Below the pieces are notes generated by a model. That model had not been told where the DNA came from. It was given only the letters and a program-made list of their open reading frames with translations, and ran no database searches. From Mucilaginibacter sp. dw_454 (GTDB lineage: Bacteria; Bacteroidota; Bacteroidia; Sphingobacteriales; Sphingobacteriaceae): a DNA stretch of 64,000 nt. This document shows positions 16,561-25,686 of the stretch, piece by piece; the stretch's first letter is position 1; the number at the start of each line of letters is the position of its first letter. The position numbers and the translations under genes are program-made. The stretch lies in the NCBI RefSeq assembly GCF_018449775.1, contig NZ_JAAVVB010000004.1, forward strand, positions 356,984-420,983, read 5' to 3'.

Positions 16561-17556
16561 TCAACTACTTTTTGTCGACTCCTTGGGCGGGTCCTTCAGT
16601 TCTCCTTTTAATTCCGGGTTTTGCGCGGGGAGCGTTTTAACCTCATGCTCAACCTCGGTTTGTATTACTGCTACTGCGTACTCCGCAGGTTCAATTTTAC
16701 AGCCGGTTGCTTCGGCATAAACCTGGGTAAACTCGGCGCCTATATAAAGTATGGCGGCGGTATAATAAATCCACAGTAAAATCAGGATGATAGAACCAGC
16801 GGCGCCATACGCCGAGCTTTGAGCAGAATACTGCAAGTAAATGCCGATAAGATACTGCCCCAGCATAAACAGCAGCGCTGTAAAAATAGCCCCCGAGCGT
16901 ACATCCTTCCAGCGGATCTTAACATCAGGCAGTACCTTAAATATAATGCCGAATAACGTTGAGATAACAATTAAAGTAATACCCAGGTTAATGCCTTTGA
17001 TAAGCAGATTAGTAACGTATGGCAGAAAGTGCTCCAGTTTTTTACTCAAGGCATCCATCAGGAAATTAACAATAAGCGAGGCCAATAATAAAAAACCAAG
17101 ACTCACAATCAGTGAAAATGACAAGAAACGATTTTGAAGCAGTTTAAGCCAACCTTTTTTAGGCTTAGCCTTAACCCGCCATATCATATTTAAAGAATCC
17201 TGGATCTCTATAAAAATACTGCTGGCACCCAGCATCAAAGTAACTATGCCAATAACCACTGCGATACCGGTTTTGCCTGACAGCGCCAGGCTCTTTAACA
17301 TATCTTGTATTTGCACTGCAGCTTTGGGGCCTACATACTGGGCAATTTCCGGGTATAGCCTGTTTGCTGCAGCATCATTACCCAAAAACAAACCTGCTAA
17401 TGATATCACTAAAATTAAAAGTGGCGCCAAAGAAAACACCGTGTAGTAAGCCAATGAGGCACTTAGCTTGAGGCCGTTATCATTAATAAAACCGCTAAAC
17501 GTAGCTACTAAAACTTTCCAGAGTTTTTTGAGGTGTATTTTGTTAAATAATCTCAT
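16561..17556 (-). CDS. YihY/virulence factor BrkB family membrane protein
   Basis: A 331-residue inner-membrane protein of the YihY/BrkB (formerly RNase BN-like) family. The family start SASLAYYTVFSLAPLLILV and the later segments LGASSIFIEIQDSLNMIW and AAGSIILILLWIYYTAAILYIGAEFTQVYAE are visible, giving about six membrane spans. The C-terminal 50 residues are hydrophilic. The biochemical role is unknown. The gene starts seven bases from a symmetric promoter shared with the divergent gene at 17605, so its mRNA may have almost no leader. Confidence 0.9.
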   Translation of the reverse strand: MRLFNKIHLKKLWKVLVATFSGFINDNGLKLSASLAYYTVFSLAPLLILVISLAGLFLGNDAAANRLYPEIAQYVGPKAAVQIQDMLKSLALSGKTGIAVVIGIVTLMLGASSIFIEIQDSLNMIWRVKAKPKKGWLKLLQNRFLSFSLIVSLGFLLLASLIVNFLMDALSKKLEHFLPYVTNLLIKGINLGITLIVISTLFGIIFKVLPDVKIRWKDVRSGAIFTALLFMLGQYLIGIYLQYSAQSSAYGAAGSIILILLWIYYTAAILYIGAEFTQVYAEATGCKIEPAEYAVAVIQTEVEHEVKTLPAQNPELKGELKDPPKESTKSS

Positions 17557-17563
17557 TGTAAAT

Positions 17564-17575
17564 CAAATATATTTG
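17564..17575. promoter_or_regulatory. Symmetric divergent promoter: two overlapping -7 boxes
   Basis: The 12-bp palindrome CAAATATATTTG reads as TATATTTG on both strands (17568-17575 plus, 17564-17571 minus). It lies 7 bases from the minus-strand ATG at 17556 and 29 bases from the plus-strand ATG at 17605. Confidence 0.55.
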
Positions 17576-17604
17576 TGTTGCACGACGATTAAAATCTGTG
17601 CAGC

Positions 17605-18222
17605 ATGGCCATGAAAAAAACAAATTCTTTTAACGGCTTTTTGATACTAACATTTATTTGCTGTAATCTAAGCAATTTTAATGCCTTTGCTCAAAAAACC
17701 AACATTTGGATAGTTAGAGTGGCCGAAACAAATCCGGTGGTACCAGGAGCTGCTAACGTATCACCGGGCCTGTCTGCCGATGGCCAGGAACGCGCAACCG
17801 CCCTGCTAAAAGCGCTAAAACACGAAAAACTGCAGGCTATTTACATACCTTCAGGCACCCCCGCCCAACAAACTGTTTATCCCTTATCAGCCAAAGTAAA
17901 ACTGCTGCCCAGGGTTTATACGGATAGTGTTGGCGCATTTGTAAAAACCCTTAATCGCAATTTTCAAGGCACTAATGTATTGATTGCAGCACAGTTGAAA
18001 GATATTTTGCCGTTAATAAGCCAGCTTGGCGCAGAGCCGCCTTTTGATGCCTTAAATGATGAGGATTATGATCTGCTTTTTTCTATCACTATTGATAATA
18101 ATGACAAAAAGGATATGATGGTTAGCTATTACGGTAAAGCCCACCATGTATCAGAGATCCCGCAGCAGTATCTGATAGAAAAATATTATCCATCATATAT
18201 TGCGCCCATTAATAACCATTAA
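17605..18222 (+). CDS. Secreted histidine-phosphatase-fold protein lacking catalytic residues
   Basis: A 205-residue exported protein (signal peptide, cleavage after AFA near residue 29). The pattern of the histidine phosphatase superfamily is easy to follow: IWIVRVAETN, GLSADGQERATALLKALKH, LQAIYIPSGTPAQQTVYPLS and VLIAAQLKDILPLISQLG. At each catalytic position the key residue is gone. RHAE is RVAE, the R of the SxxxRxxQT motif is proline, and GHS is AAQ. It is therefore probably a pseudoenzyme or binding protein. The gene overlaps the 3' end of the convergent alanine dehydrogenase gene by four bases. A start at the third codon (17611) is equally possible. Confidence 0.75.
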   Translation: MAMKKTNSFNGFLILTFICCNLSNFNAFAQKTNIWIVRVAETNPVVPGAANVSPGLSADGQERATALLKALKHEKLQAIYIPSGTPAQQTVYPLSAKVKLLPRVYTDSVGAFVKTLNRNFQGTNVLIAAQLKDILPLISQLGAEPPFDALNDEDYDLLFSITIDNNDKKDMMVSYYGKAHHVSEIPQQYLIEKYYPSYIAPINNH

Positions 18223-19445
18223 TGCTGCGACACAATCAGTAAATCAAGATCCTTGCTTGGAATATTGAAACGCTCGGCAATATGTTTATTGGTTAAATGG
18301 CCCTGGTAAATATATACCGCTTCGCGGATACCTTGTTTTTGCCAGATCACATTCTTGATCCCCCCCTGTTCGCCAACCTCTAATAAAATAGGTGCGAAAA
18401 TATTAGTTAAAGCGTAAGTAGCAGTACGTGCTACACGCGACGCTATATTAGGTACGCAATAATGAATTACATCATATTTACGGAATACCGGGTGGGTATG
18501 GTTAGTGATCTCTGACGTTTCAAAACAACCGCCCTGGTCAATACTTACATCAATAATCACCGAGTTAGGTTTCATCTTGCTAACCGTCGACTCGGACACG
18601 ATGCAAGGGCTTCGGCCATCTTCGGCGCGCATAGCGCCAATAGCAACATCGCAGGTAGTGATGGCTTTCTCTAAAACTATAGGCTGTACCACCGATGTAA
18701 ATACCCTTGCGCCAATGTTATTTTGCAGGCGGCGCAGCTTGTAAATTGACGGATCGAATACTTTTACCTCGGCCCCCAATGATATGGCTGTACGGGCAGC
18801 ATATTCACCTACGGTGCCGGCACCTAAAATAACAATCTCTGTTGGTGGCACGCCGGTAATGCCGCCTAGCATAAGTCCCTTACCATCAAAAATATTGCTC
18901 AGATATTCGGCAGCTATTAAGATAGATGTAGCACCCACAATCTCGCTCATGGCACGTACTACGCTCAATGAGTTGCCTTCGTCGCGCAGGTGTTCAAAAC
19001 ATAACGCTGTCACCTGTTTTTTAAGCAAAGCCTTTAAAAGCTCTGGCTTAAGCGATGACAATTGCAGCGTTGATATCAGGATCTGGCCGGGTTTCATCAT
19101 CGCTATCTCTTCCATGGTAGGCGGAGCTATTTTAATGATGATATCGGCTTCGTAAACTTTTTTGGTATCGAAAACTATTTGGGCGCCTTGTTCTGCATAA
19201 TCTTTATCCAGAAACTTAGCGGCCTTGCCCGCGTTGCTTTCCAGCATAACCTCGTGGCCATTGTTTACCAATAAAGCTACAGAAAGCGGGGTAAGCGGGA
19301 TACGGTTTTCCTGGAAGGAAATCTCTTTGGGTATGCCGATGTAAAGTTTGTTTTTTTTATTCTTGACCTCAAGCATCGATTCCTGGGGCTGCATCATGGC
19401 CTGCTTCGCGACGTCTGAAAAACCGCTGTATTTCCCTGAACTCAT
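18219..19445 (-). CDS. ald: Alanine dehydrogenase
   Basis: A 408-residue NAD-dependent alanine dehydrogenase of the AlaDH/PNT family, which interconverts L-alanine with pyruvate and ammonia. The N-terminal domain starts with YIGIPKEISFQENRIPLTP, containing the conserved RIPLTP pattern. The nucleotide motif VILGAGTVGEYAAR is near the middle, followed by DVSIDQGGCFETSE with the conserved active-site region. A 30-residue extension rich in M and Q precedes the domain, as is common in Bacteroidota orthologues. It is followed on the same strand, in reading order, by no close partner; tsaE lies upstream 38 bp away and may be co-transcribed. Confidence 0.92.
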   Translation of the reverse strand: MSSGKYSGFSDVAKQAMMQPQESMLEVKNKKNKLYIGIPKEISFQENRIPLTPLSVALLVNNGHEVMLESNAGKAAKFLDKDYAEQGAQIVFDTKKVYEADIIIKIAPPTMEEIAMMKPGQILISTLQLSSLKPELLKALLKKQVTALCFEHLRDEGNSLSVVRAMSEIVGATSILIAAEYLSNIFDGKGLMLGGITGVPPTEIVILGAGTVGEYAARTAISLGAEVKVFDPSIYKLRRLQNNIGARVFTSVVQPIVLEKAITTCDVAIGAMRAEDGRSPCIVSESTVSKMKPNSVIIDVSIDQGGCFETSEITNHTHPVFRKYDVIHYCVPNIASRVARTATYALTNIFAPILLEVGEQGGIKNVIWQKQGIREAVYIYQGHLTNKHIAERFNIPSKDLDLLIVSQH

Positions 19446-19483
19446 ATTCTATATTTAGGAATGATGAAGATAATAAAAATCCG

Positions 19484-19900
19484 TCAGATTTTTTCAACAG
19501 ATATTTGCCTGCTGCCGTTAGCTAAAGCCTGAATATTAACGCCGATATAATTGAGCGGCAACATATCCGGAATTTTCTCGGGCCACTCAATAAAGCAATA
19601 ATCGCCAGAGTAAAAATACTCCTCTGCGCCCATATCCAAAGCTTCGGTTTGGGTTTTAAGCCGATAAAAATCAAAGTGATAGATTTTGTTGCCCGGCCCG
19701 TTATATTCATTTACAATAGCAAACGTAGGGCTGGTAACCGCTTCCGAAACTCCAAGTACTTCGCAAATAGTTTTAATAAACGTGGTTTTACCTGCGCCCA
19801 TATCCCCCTGAAAAATAAATACCTTTTGATTGCCGGCAAACTCCATAAGCCGCTTAGCCGCGGCCGGTAGTTCTGAAATTGAAGAAGCAGTAATGATCAT
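19484..19900 (-). CDS. tsaE: tRNA threonylcarbamoyladenosine biosynthesis ATPase TsaE
   Basis: A 138-residue cytoplasmic ATPase that works with TsaB and TsaD to make t6A at position 37 of ANN-decoding tRNAs. The P-loop GDMGAGKTT is at residues 32-40, followed by SPTFAIVNEY and HFDFYRL, both typical of TsaE, and a YCFIEWPEKI segment. The ATG at 19900 is selected because the in-frame TTG at 19912 adds only four unrelated residues. Neither tsaB nor tsaD is in the window. Confidence 0.95.
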   Translation of the reverse strand: MIITASSISELPAAAKRLMEFAGNQKVFIFQGDMGAGKTTFIKTICEVLGVSEAVTSPTFAIVNEYNGPGNKIYHFDFYRLKTQTEALDMGAEEYFYSGDYCFIEWPEKIPDMLPLNYIGVNIQALANGSRQISVEKI

Positions 19901-19959
19901 AGCTGAAGGCAAAAATAACCAAACGTCCGTTTCTTAGCGAACAAATCTTATGGGCTGAT

Positions 19960-20110
19960 TAAATTTGGCTAAAGCCAAAGCAAATTTAATAATTACCCGT
20001 CCCATAAATGGGACGGCAATGAATATAAAACTTCATTAATTTATTTAATATTCATTGCCGCCGGCTTTAGCCGACGGAACTTAAATAAATTAAATTCTGG
20101 CTTTAGCCTA
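19960..20110. repeat. R6 imperfect inverted repeat
   Basis: A low-complexity inverted repeat with left part GGCTAAAGCC, CCGTCCCATAAATGGGACGG and AATGAATAT, and right part ATATTCATTGCCG, CCGGCTTTAGCCG and GGCTTTAGCC. It fills most of the space between tsaE and the PQQ dehydrogenase gene. No coding potential was seen. Confidence 0.65.
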
Positions 20111-20131
20111 ATCTTGCGAAGATGTTCTAAA

Positions 20132-21346
20132 CTACTGTTTCGCAATCCTATAAAAATTACCATTATCGGTCAGTCCGTATAGGGCGCCATCTCTACCGGT
20201 AACCAACGCGCGCCAGCGTTCGTTCAACTCTTTAAACAAGCGTTCCTCGCCTACCACTTTGTTATTTTTAATTATCAGCCGCGCAATATGCGATCCGCTC
20301 AGGCCACCAACAAACAAATTATTCTTCCACTCCGGAATCATATCGCCGGTGTAAAAAGTGATGCCCGACGGCGAGATGCTCGGATCCCAATAATAAACGG
20401 GTTGCGTGATGCCATCTTTTTGCTGTATCCCATCGTAAACCTGTTTTCCACTGTATTCAATACCATAAGTTACATAGGGCCAGCCATAATTATTACCTGC
20501 ACGAACAATGTTGATCTCGTCGCCGCCGCGCGGGCCAAACTCGTCCTCCCAAAGCTCACCGGTTACGGGGTTCCAGGCCATACCCTCCGGGTTTCTGAAA
20601 CCGTAGGCATATATCTCGGGCCTGGCACCCGCAGTATGGGCAAACGGGCCATTAGGCACTGGTTGTCCGTCTTTGGTTATGTGTATTACTTTACCTATTG
20701 TAGCACCTAAATCCTGCGCTTTAACACGGATGTCATTGGCCCCCCGCTCACCGGTGCTCACAAATAGGTCGCCTTTTTTATCAAACAAAATGCGCGATCC
20801 GTATTGCAGATCGCCTTTGTAATTTGGTGTAGCACGATAAATCACCGTTACGTTTTCCAGTTTGGTTTCATCGGCAGATAATTTGCCTTTGGCTACAGCC
20901 AGCGTCGAGCCATCAGCACCCGGTTCGGCGTAGTCCCAATATACTATGCGGTTGTGGGCGTAATCGGGGTCTATATTTACATCCAACATACCGCCTTGTC
21001 CCTGTGCCAATACAGCCGGGAAACCGGTAATCTGCTTATCCAATGTACCATCTATTTTTAAGATCTGCATGGTGCCGGTTTTGCCGGTTATTAAAAACCG
21101 GCCGCCGGGTAACACATGTATCCCCCATGGGTTTTTTAAGCTGCTGTTAATTACTGTAGCTTTTACGGGCACACTGGTTTGAACACCATGTATGCGCGTT
21201 TGGCCAACAAATGCCGGCTTATAGTTACTGTTAGGCGCCTTTGTTTCTACATGGTTTGTAGTATCTGCTGTTTGACCCATAGCCACTGCCGATGCGCCGA
21301 GAAATATCGCACTTAAAGTAAATTTCTTGATTTGAATTGCTTTCAT
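20132..21346 (-). CDS. PQQ-dependent sugar dehydrogenase, soluble type
   Basis: A 404-residue periplasmic six-bladed beta-propeller related to soluble glucose/aldose dehydrogenase (GSDH, YliI-like). It has a signal peptide cleaved near residue 24. Typical segments are LKNPWGIHVLPGGRFLITGK, QGGMLDVNIDPDYAHNRIVYWDY, YGFRNPEGMAWNP, GGDEINIVRAGNNYGWP and FVGGLSGSHIARL. The enzyme would oxidise aldoses with PQQ. No pqq synthesis genes are in view, so PQQ may come from elsewhere in the genome or from outside. A second, larger propeller fused to a cytochrome lies at 57636. Confidence 0.88.
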   Translation of the reverse strand: MKAIQIKKFTLSAIFLGASAVAMGQTADTTNHVETKAPNSNYKPAFVGQTRIHGVQTSVPVKATVINSSLKNPWGIHVLPGGRFLITGKTGTMQILKIDGTLDKQITGFPAVLAQGQGGMLDVNIDPDYAHNRIVYWDYAEPGADGSTLAVAKGKLSADETKLENVTVIYRATPNYKGDLQYGSRILFDKKGDLFVSTGERGANDIRVKAQDLGATIGKVIHITKDGQPVPNGPFAHTAGARPEIYAYGFRNPEGMAWNPVTGELWEDEFGPRGGDEINIVRAGNNYGWPYVTYGIEYSGKQVYDGIQQKDGITQPVYYWDPSISPSGITFYTGDMIPEWKNNLFVGGLSGSHIARLIIKNNKVVGEERLFKELNERWRALVTGRDGALYGLTDNGNFYRIAKQ

Positions 21347-21442
21347 AGCTGTATGAATGTTTGCTTATTGCTTAGTTAATACAATATACGGGCAGATATG
21401 TTTAGGCGTTGGCTTGCATTAAACCTGTTACAAAGGCATAAA

Positions 21443-21474
21443 AAAAGCCCCGCTCCAAATGGAGCGGGGCTTTT
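21443..21474 (-). terminator. Rho-independent terminator
   Basis: Perfect 14-bp arms AAAAGCCCCGCTCC / GGAGCGGGGCTTTT around an AAAT loop, just after the TonB receptor stop codon on the minus strand. Confidence 0.9.
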
Positions 21475-21492
21475 GCTTTAGTTTATTTCAAA

Positions 21493-24400
21493 TTAGTTGA
21501 AGATATATCTTAAACCAACTTGTGCTTGCCAACGAGAGAAGATACTCAAGTCGGTTTTGAATGAACTAGTTAACGGAACCTGGTTAGCATTGTCCAGGTA
21601 AGGGAAAGTATAGTTCAATTTACCATTAGCATCTTTGGTGCCCATGTATTTCAACACAGTTGAAGAACCGTTGTTGAAACCGGTAAATGAAGTATAGTAT
21701 TGACCCCAATCTCTGTTTAACATGTTACCAAAGTTAATTATGTCAAAAGTAACTTCGATAGTGTTGCGTTTGCCATCACCTGATTTCACGAAGAAATCTT
21801 GAGCAAGGTGCAAGTCAACACGTTTAAAGTAAGGCAGGATCACGCCGTTACGTTGAGCATACTCGCCTTTGTGTTTGCTCAGGTATGGATCCTGGTTAAT
21901 GAAGTTGTTTAATTGAGTCCAGATCTGATCTGGTGTACGTGGGTCGTTTGCATCAGCTTTAACCAAATTGATTTGACCTTTGTAAGAAGGGATAAACATC
22001 AGGTCGTTGGTTGCGCCGTCATTGTTAGGGTCGCCAGAGGTGATGTAAGATACAGCACCGCTGTTAGCGGCCTCAAACTCTAAACCGATAGTTGATGCAT
22101 AGTTTTTAGCATACTCTTTTTTGTAAGCTAAAGTAGCAATAACACGGTTAGGCATTACAAATGAGCTATTTGACAAGTTATCTAAATTTGGATTACCTGC
22201 TACATAACGGGTGCTCCAGATTGTAGATGCTGTTGAACCACCATCGTTAACATCTTTTGATACGGTGTGCGTATAAGCTGCGCTGGCAAATAAACCATTG
22301 CTGAATGATTTTTGTAACTGCGCAGTTGTAAACCATGAGTAACCCTGGTTAGTATTACGCATGTAATATAAACCACTGATAGACGGGTTTGCTAAAGTTG
22401 CTGCAGAAGCGGCCGGCGTAGTGTTTTTTGACGTATAGATCAACTGGTGCTCATCACCAGGAGCTGTAGTAGTGGTGTTAGACAATACTAAGTTTTGGTG
22501 ATAGATAGCGTTGATATCTTTGGTATAAGCACCCTCGATTGTACCAATAACGCCGCCAGGTAACTTTTGGTCAATAGCAACGTTGGTACGCCAGATTTTT
22601 GGATATTTTAAGTTCGGGTCTGCAACATCTAACTCATATGAAGTGTTAGCCGCTGCAACAGCCGGACGATTAGCATTTACGTTTGGATTGTAAATTAACT
22701 GCGCATTTTGAGCTGGTGTATTGCCGGCAGCACCTTTGGTGATGGTGTATGAACCAAACAATAAACCGTTGTTTGACGCCTGGTTAGAGATCCATACAAA
22801 TGGAACCTGGCCGGTGAATAAACCTGAACCACCACGCACCTGGGTAGTTTGATCGCCATTAACATCCCAGTTGAAACCTACACGCGGAGAAATTTGCAAG
22901 CGGTTCTTTGGAAGTTTTGAAGGATCAACATGGGTACCACCCTGGAAAGTTAATGCAGGTACGTTTGCGTTATAACCTAATTGCGTAGGGAATACATTAT
23001 AATCAGCTCTTACACCGTAAGTTAATCTGAATTGATCTGTCAAATGCACTTTATCTTCTGCATATACAGCATAAGTATTGGCTTTGATTTTTGCATAAGG
23101 GAACTGACCGCCAGGCAAAGCAGAGAAACGGGTAGTATAAGCAGTAGCTGCAGCACCCGAAGTAAAGTCGGCTGCCGAGTTAAAGGTATATAAACCGTTA
23201 TAATCTGGCGCAAAACCATTCAGGTAGCTTTGACCTTGATCACTTGTACCAAAAGTAAACTCATGTTTACCGGCAAATATGGTAAAGTCATCATTAAACT
23301 GCCAGATATTGGTGTTTAACAAGTTACCTGCAGTATATAGTTCATAACCAACGCTGGTTTCAACTGCAGAAGCAGTAGTAGTAGCGCTACCGTTACCAAT
23401 ATCGGCCATCGGGATGGTTGCACCTAATGACGCACGGTAATCGCGCAGAGCCTGGTAACCAACAGTCAGTTTGTTTGACATGGTGTTGCTGATACGGCTA
23501 TCCCACTCTACAATACCAATGTTAAAGTTGTTATTAATGCGGTAACCTGAACCGTAGAATGGCAAGGTAGTAGTACCCGGCGCACGTGTAGTGTTGCTGA
23601 TACCTACGATACCAGAGTTACTTGCAGGCTGGTCTTTAAATGATTTTAAGTAGAAATATTTAGCACTGATGGTGTTGTTTTTATCAACGTTCCAGTCTAA
23701 TTTAACAGTCATCTTATCACTTGAGGTTTTATAAGCATAACCCTGATAAGCACCTTCGTCATAACCTAAACCTTTTAAGTAAGTAGAGATAGCATCCAAA
23801 TCAGAAGCTTTTGCTTGCGATACCTGCGAACCGCTAACGCCAGGAGCTGTAGCTACATAAGCTGTAGCCGGTGCGCTGATACGCTCTTGCTCGCCGGATA
23901 CGAATAAGAATAATTTATTTTTGATGATAGGACCGCCAACACTTAAACCGGTTTGACGATAAGTGAACGGCGTTTTAGCAACACCCGCAGTACCGGTTTG
24001 GTAACCTTGCAGACCTTTGCTACGGATATAATCATAAACAGTTCCTTTAACTTCATTGGTACCAGATTTTACCGCGGTGTTAATACCTGCGCCGGTAAAG
24101 TTACCCTGACGTACGTCATAAGGAGCTAAGTCAACCTGGATCTGTTCGATAGCGTCCAAAGAGATAGGTTGTGAGCTTGTTTGACCACCCAAAGTACCAG
24201 ACAAACCAAACGAGTTGTTAAATAAGGCACCGTCAACAGTTACGTTATTGTAAGTGCTGCTACGGCCACCAAAGTTCAAACCATTAGGCGTAGCTGATGG
24301 AGTAAGTTTGGTAAAATCTTGTAATGAACGGTTAATGGTTGGCAGGTTATCAATTTGCGTACGGCTGATGGTTTCGCGGGCACCGGTACGTGATGAATTG

Positions 24401-24792
24401 ATTACTTTGTTGCCGGTGCCGGTAACGGTAACCTCATTTAAGGTAGCCGTGCTGGTTTCTAGTTTAACCTTAATGTTTTGATCCTGGCCAATAGTTAAGC
24501 TGATGCCTTCTACGGTAAAATCTTTATAACCTATAAAGCTTACTTTAAAAATGTAGGGGCCACCTACTCTTAAGTTATTCAAGTTAAATCTACCATCGGC
24601 ACGGGTAGAGGTTGAGTAGACAGTACCGGTTGGTACGTGGGTAATGGTTACTGTTGCACCTGGAACGGTTTCCTTTTCGTCAGTTACTGTACCATTGATG
24701 CTGGCGGTGGTTACACCTTGGGCATTTACCTTGTTAGCGATGGTAAACAATGCACCCGTGACCAGCAGAATAAAAAGTAAAACTTTTTTCAT
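21493..24792 (-). CDS. Oar-like TonB-dependent receptor
   Basis: A 1099-residue outer-membrane receptor. A signal peptide (cleavage near residue 25, NAQ) is followed by a carboxypeptidase regulatory-like domain (residues about 30-110, NGTVTDEKETVPGATVTI and GRFNLNNLRVGGPY), then a plug (about 120-240, with INRSLQDFTKLTPS and FGGRSSTYNNVTVDG). The remaining 850 residues form the beta-barrel, ending in the aromatic strand VGLRYIFN. The plug wording with GAGINTAVKSGTNEVKG is typical of Oar-type receptors, which act without a SusD partner; none is adjacent. The ligand is unknown. A -7 box lies upstream at 24835. Confidence 0.92.
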   Translation of the reverse strand: MKKVLLFILLVTGALFTIANKVNAQGVTTASINGTVTDEKETVPGATVTITHVPTGTVYSTSTRADGRFNLNNLRVGGPYIFKVSFIGYKDFTVEGISLTIGQDQNIKVKLETSTATLNEVTVTGTGNKVINSSRTGARETISRTQIDNLPTINRSLQDFTKLTPSATPNGLNFGGRSSTYNNVTVDGALFNNSFGLSGTLGGQTSSQPISLDAIEQIQVDLAPYDVRQGNFTGAGINTAVKSGTNEVKGTVYDYIRSKGLQGYQTGTAGVAKTPFTYRQTGLSVGGPIIKNKLFLFVSGEQERISAPATAYVATAPGVSGSQVSQAKASDLDAISTYLKGLGYDEGAYQGYAYKTSSDKMTVKLDWNVDKNNTISAKYFYLKSFKDQPASNSGIVGISNTTRAPGTTTLPFYGSGYRINNNFNIGIVEWDSRISNTMSNKLTVGYQALRDYRASLGATIPMADIGNGSATTTASAVETSVGYELYTAGNLLNTNIWQFNDDFTIFAGKHEFTFGTSDQGQSYLNGFAPDYNGLYTFNSAADFTSGAAATAYTTRFSALPGGQFPYAKIKANTYAVYAEDKVHLTDQFRLTYGVRADYNVFPTQLGYNANVPALTFQGGTHVDPSKLPKNRLQISPRVGFNWDVNGDQTTQVRGGSGLFTGQVPFVWISNQASNNGLLFGSYTITKGAAGNTPAQNAQLIYNPNVNANRPAVAAANTSYELDVADPNLKYPKIWRTNVAIDQKLPGGVIGTIEGAYTKDINAIYHQNLVLSNTTTTAPGDEHQLIYTSKNTTPAASAATLANPSISGLYYMRNTNQGYSWFTTAQLQKSFSNGLFASAAYTHTVSKDVNDGGSTASTIWSTRYVAGNPNLDNLSNSSFVMPNRVIATLAYKKEYAKNYASTIGLEFEAANSGAVSYITSGDPNNDGATNDLMFIPSYKGQINLVKADANDPRTPDQIWTQLNNFINQDPYLSKHKGEYAQRNGVILPYFKRVDLHLAQDFFVKSGDGKRNTIEVTFDIINFGNMLNRDWGQYYTSFTGFNNGSSTVLKYMGTKDANGKLNYTFPYLDNANQVPLTSSFKTDLSIFSRWQAQVGLRYIFN

Positions 24793-25686
24793 ACTTGTTT
24801 TTTAAGAGTTAATAGTGAAATCAATTAATTGCTACAAATATAGCCGGCTTACCAACCGCTAGTGTTAAATTATTATTAACAATTTGTGTATTAAATACTC
24901 ACACATAACCAGACTTTTAGCCTTTATGTAAAATATCACAATAAATAATTAATATTTTCTTAGAAATTAAGCTACGAACCTAACATTACGAAAAACTGAG
25001 CGCCCAATTAACTCACAAATGTTGATATTTTACAACAACCGACAAGAAAATCACCAGTTAATAGAAATTCTTCAATATATAACCGAATTGGTTGCCAAAA
25101 CTTAAACGTTAATTAATACTATTGTCTTGGATATGAATTTCTTAAATAGATACTAATTGACGTTGAAGGAAAAGCAAGAGCCGTTATTATGTATTTTTTG
25201 GTTTATAATATTATTTACACCTATCAGGAATAATATAAAATACAATCGATTTCATCAGGCAAAATACTTTCTCGGTTAATCTTAAATTAACATTGATTTA
25301 CTGCTCTATTCAATCATACGGCAGGGTCGTTCCGACCTAAAAAACTGTTAAACAAACATTAAATTTTATTTCCTGTTAAATGTTTTATCCCTGCTTTATT
25401 GCACAGGCCAGGTTTATAAGTATTAGTTACAATATTTTAATTAATTAATATTTAGCTATAACCTTTTATTGTAAGCCCAACGTATAACAGAACAAATTAT
25501 AACCTAGGTCTATCGCCCCTCGCAGACCCATACTAAATGTTGTTGAATAAGTTGTTTTAAGCAGGCTTTCGCTGTGCGCGATATTTTGCCTTGTGTTAGA
25601 ATTACTTGTGGTAGTGGAACTACAATTTATTGTTTTTTAAAAAGCTTACAATTAATCAAAACAACAATAAACCACTAATTCCTACA
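24793..25686. other. AT-rich divergent intergenic region
   Basis: An 894-bp non-coding spacer between the Oar-like receptor (minus) and the GH76 gene (plus). It is strongly AT-rich with many TTAAT and ATTAA steps. I found no coding frame, tRNA or R-type repeat. A small hairpin GGTCGTTCCGACC followed by TAAAAAAC near 25326 is the only compact structure. It should contain long leaders or promoters for both genes. Confidence 0.4.
24835..24842 (-). promoter_or_regulatory. Putative -7 box of the Oar-like receptor gene
   Basis: TATATTTG on the minus strand, a full TAnnTTTG match, 42 bases before the ATG at 24792. A convincing -33 TTTG at 19-21 bp spacing is not present. Confidence 0.4.
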
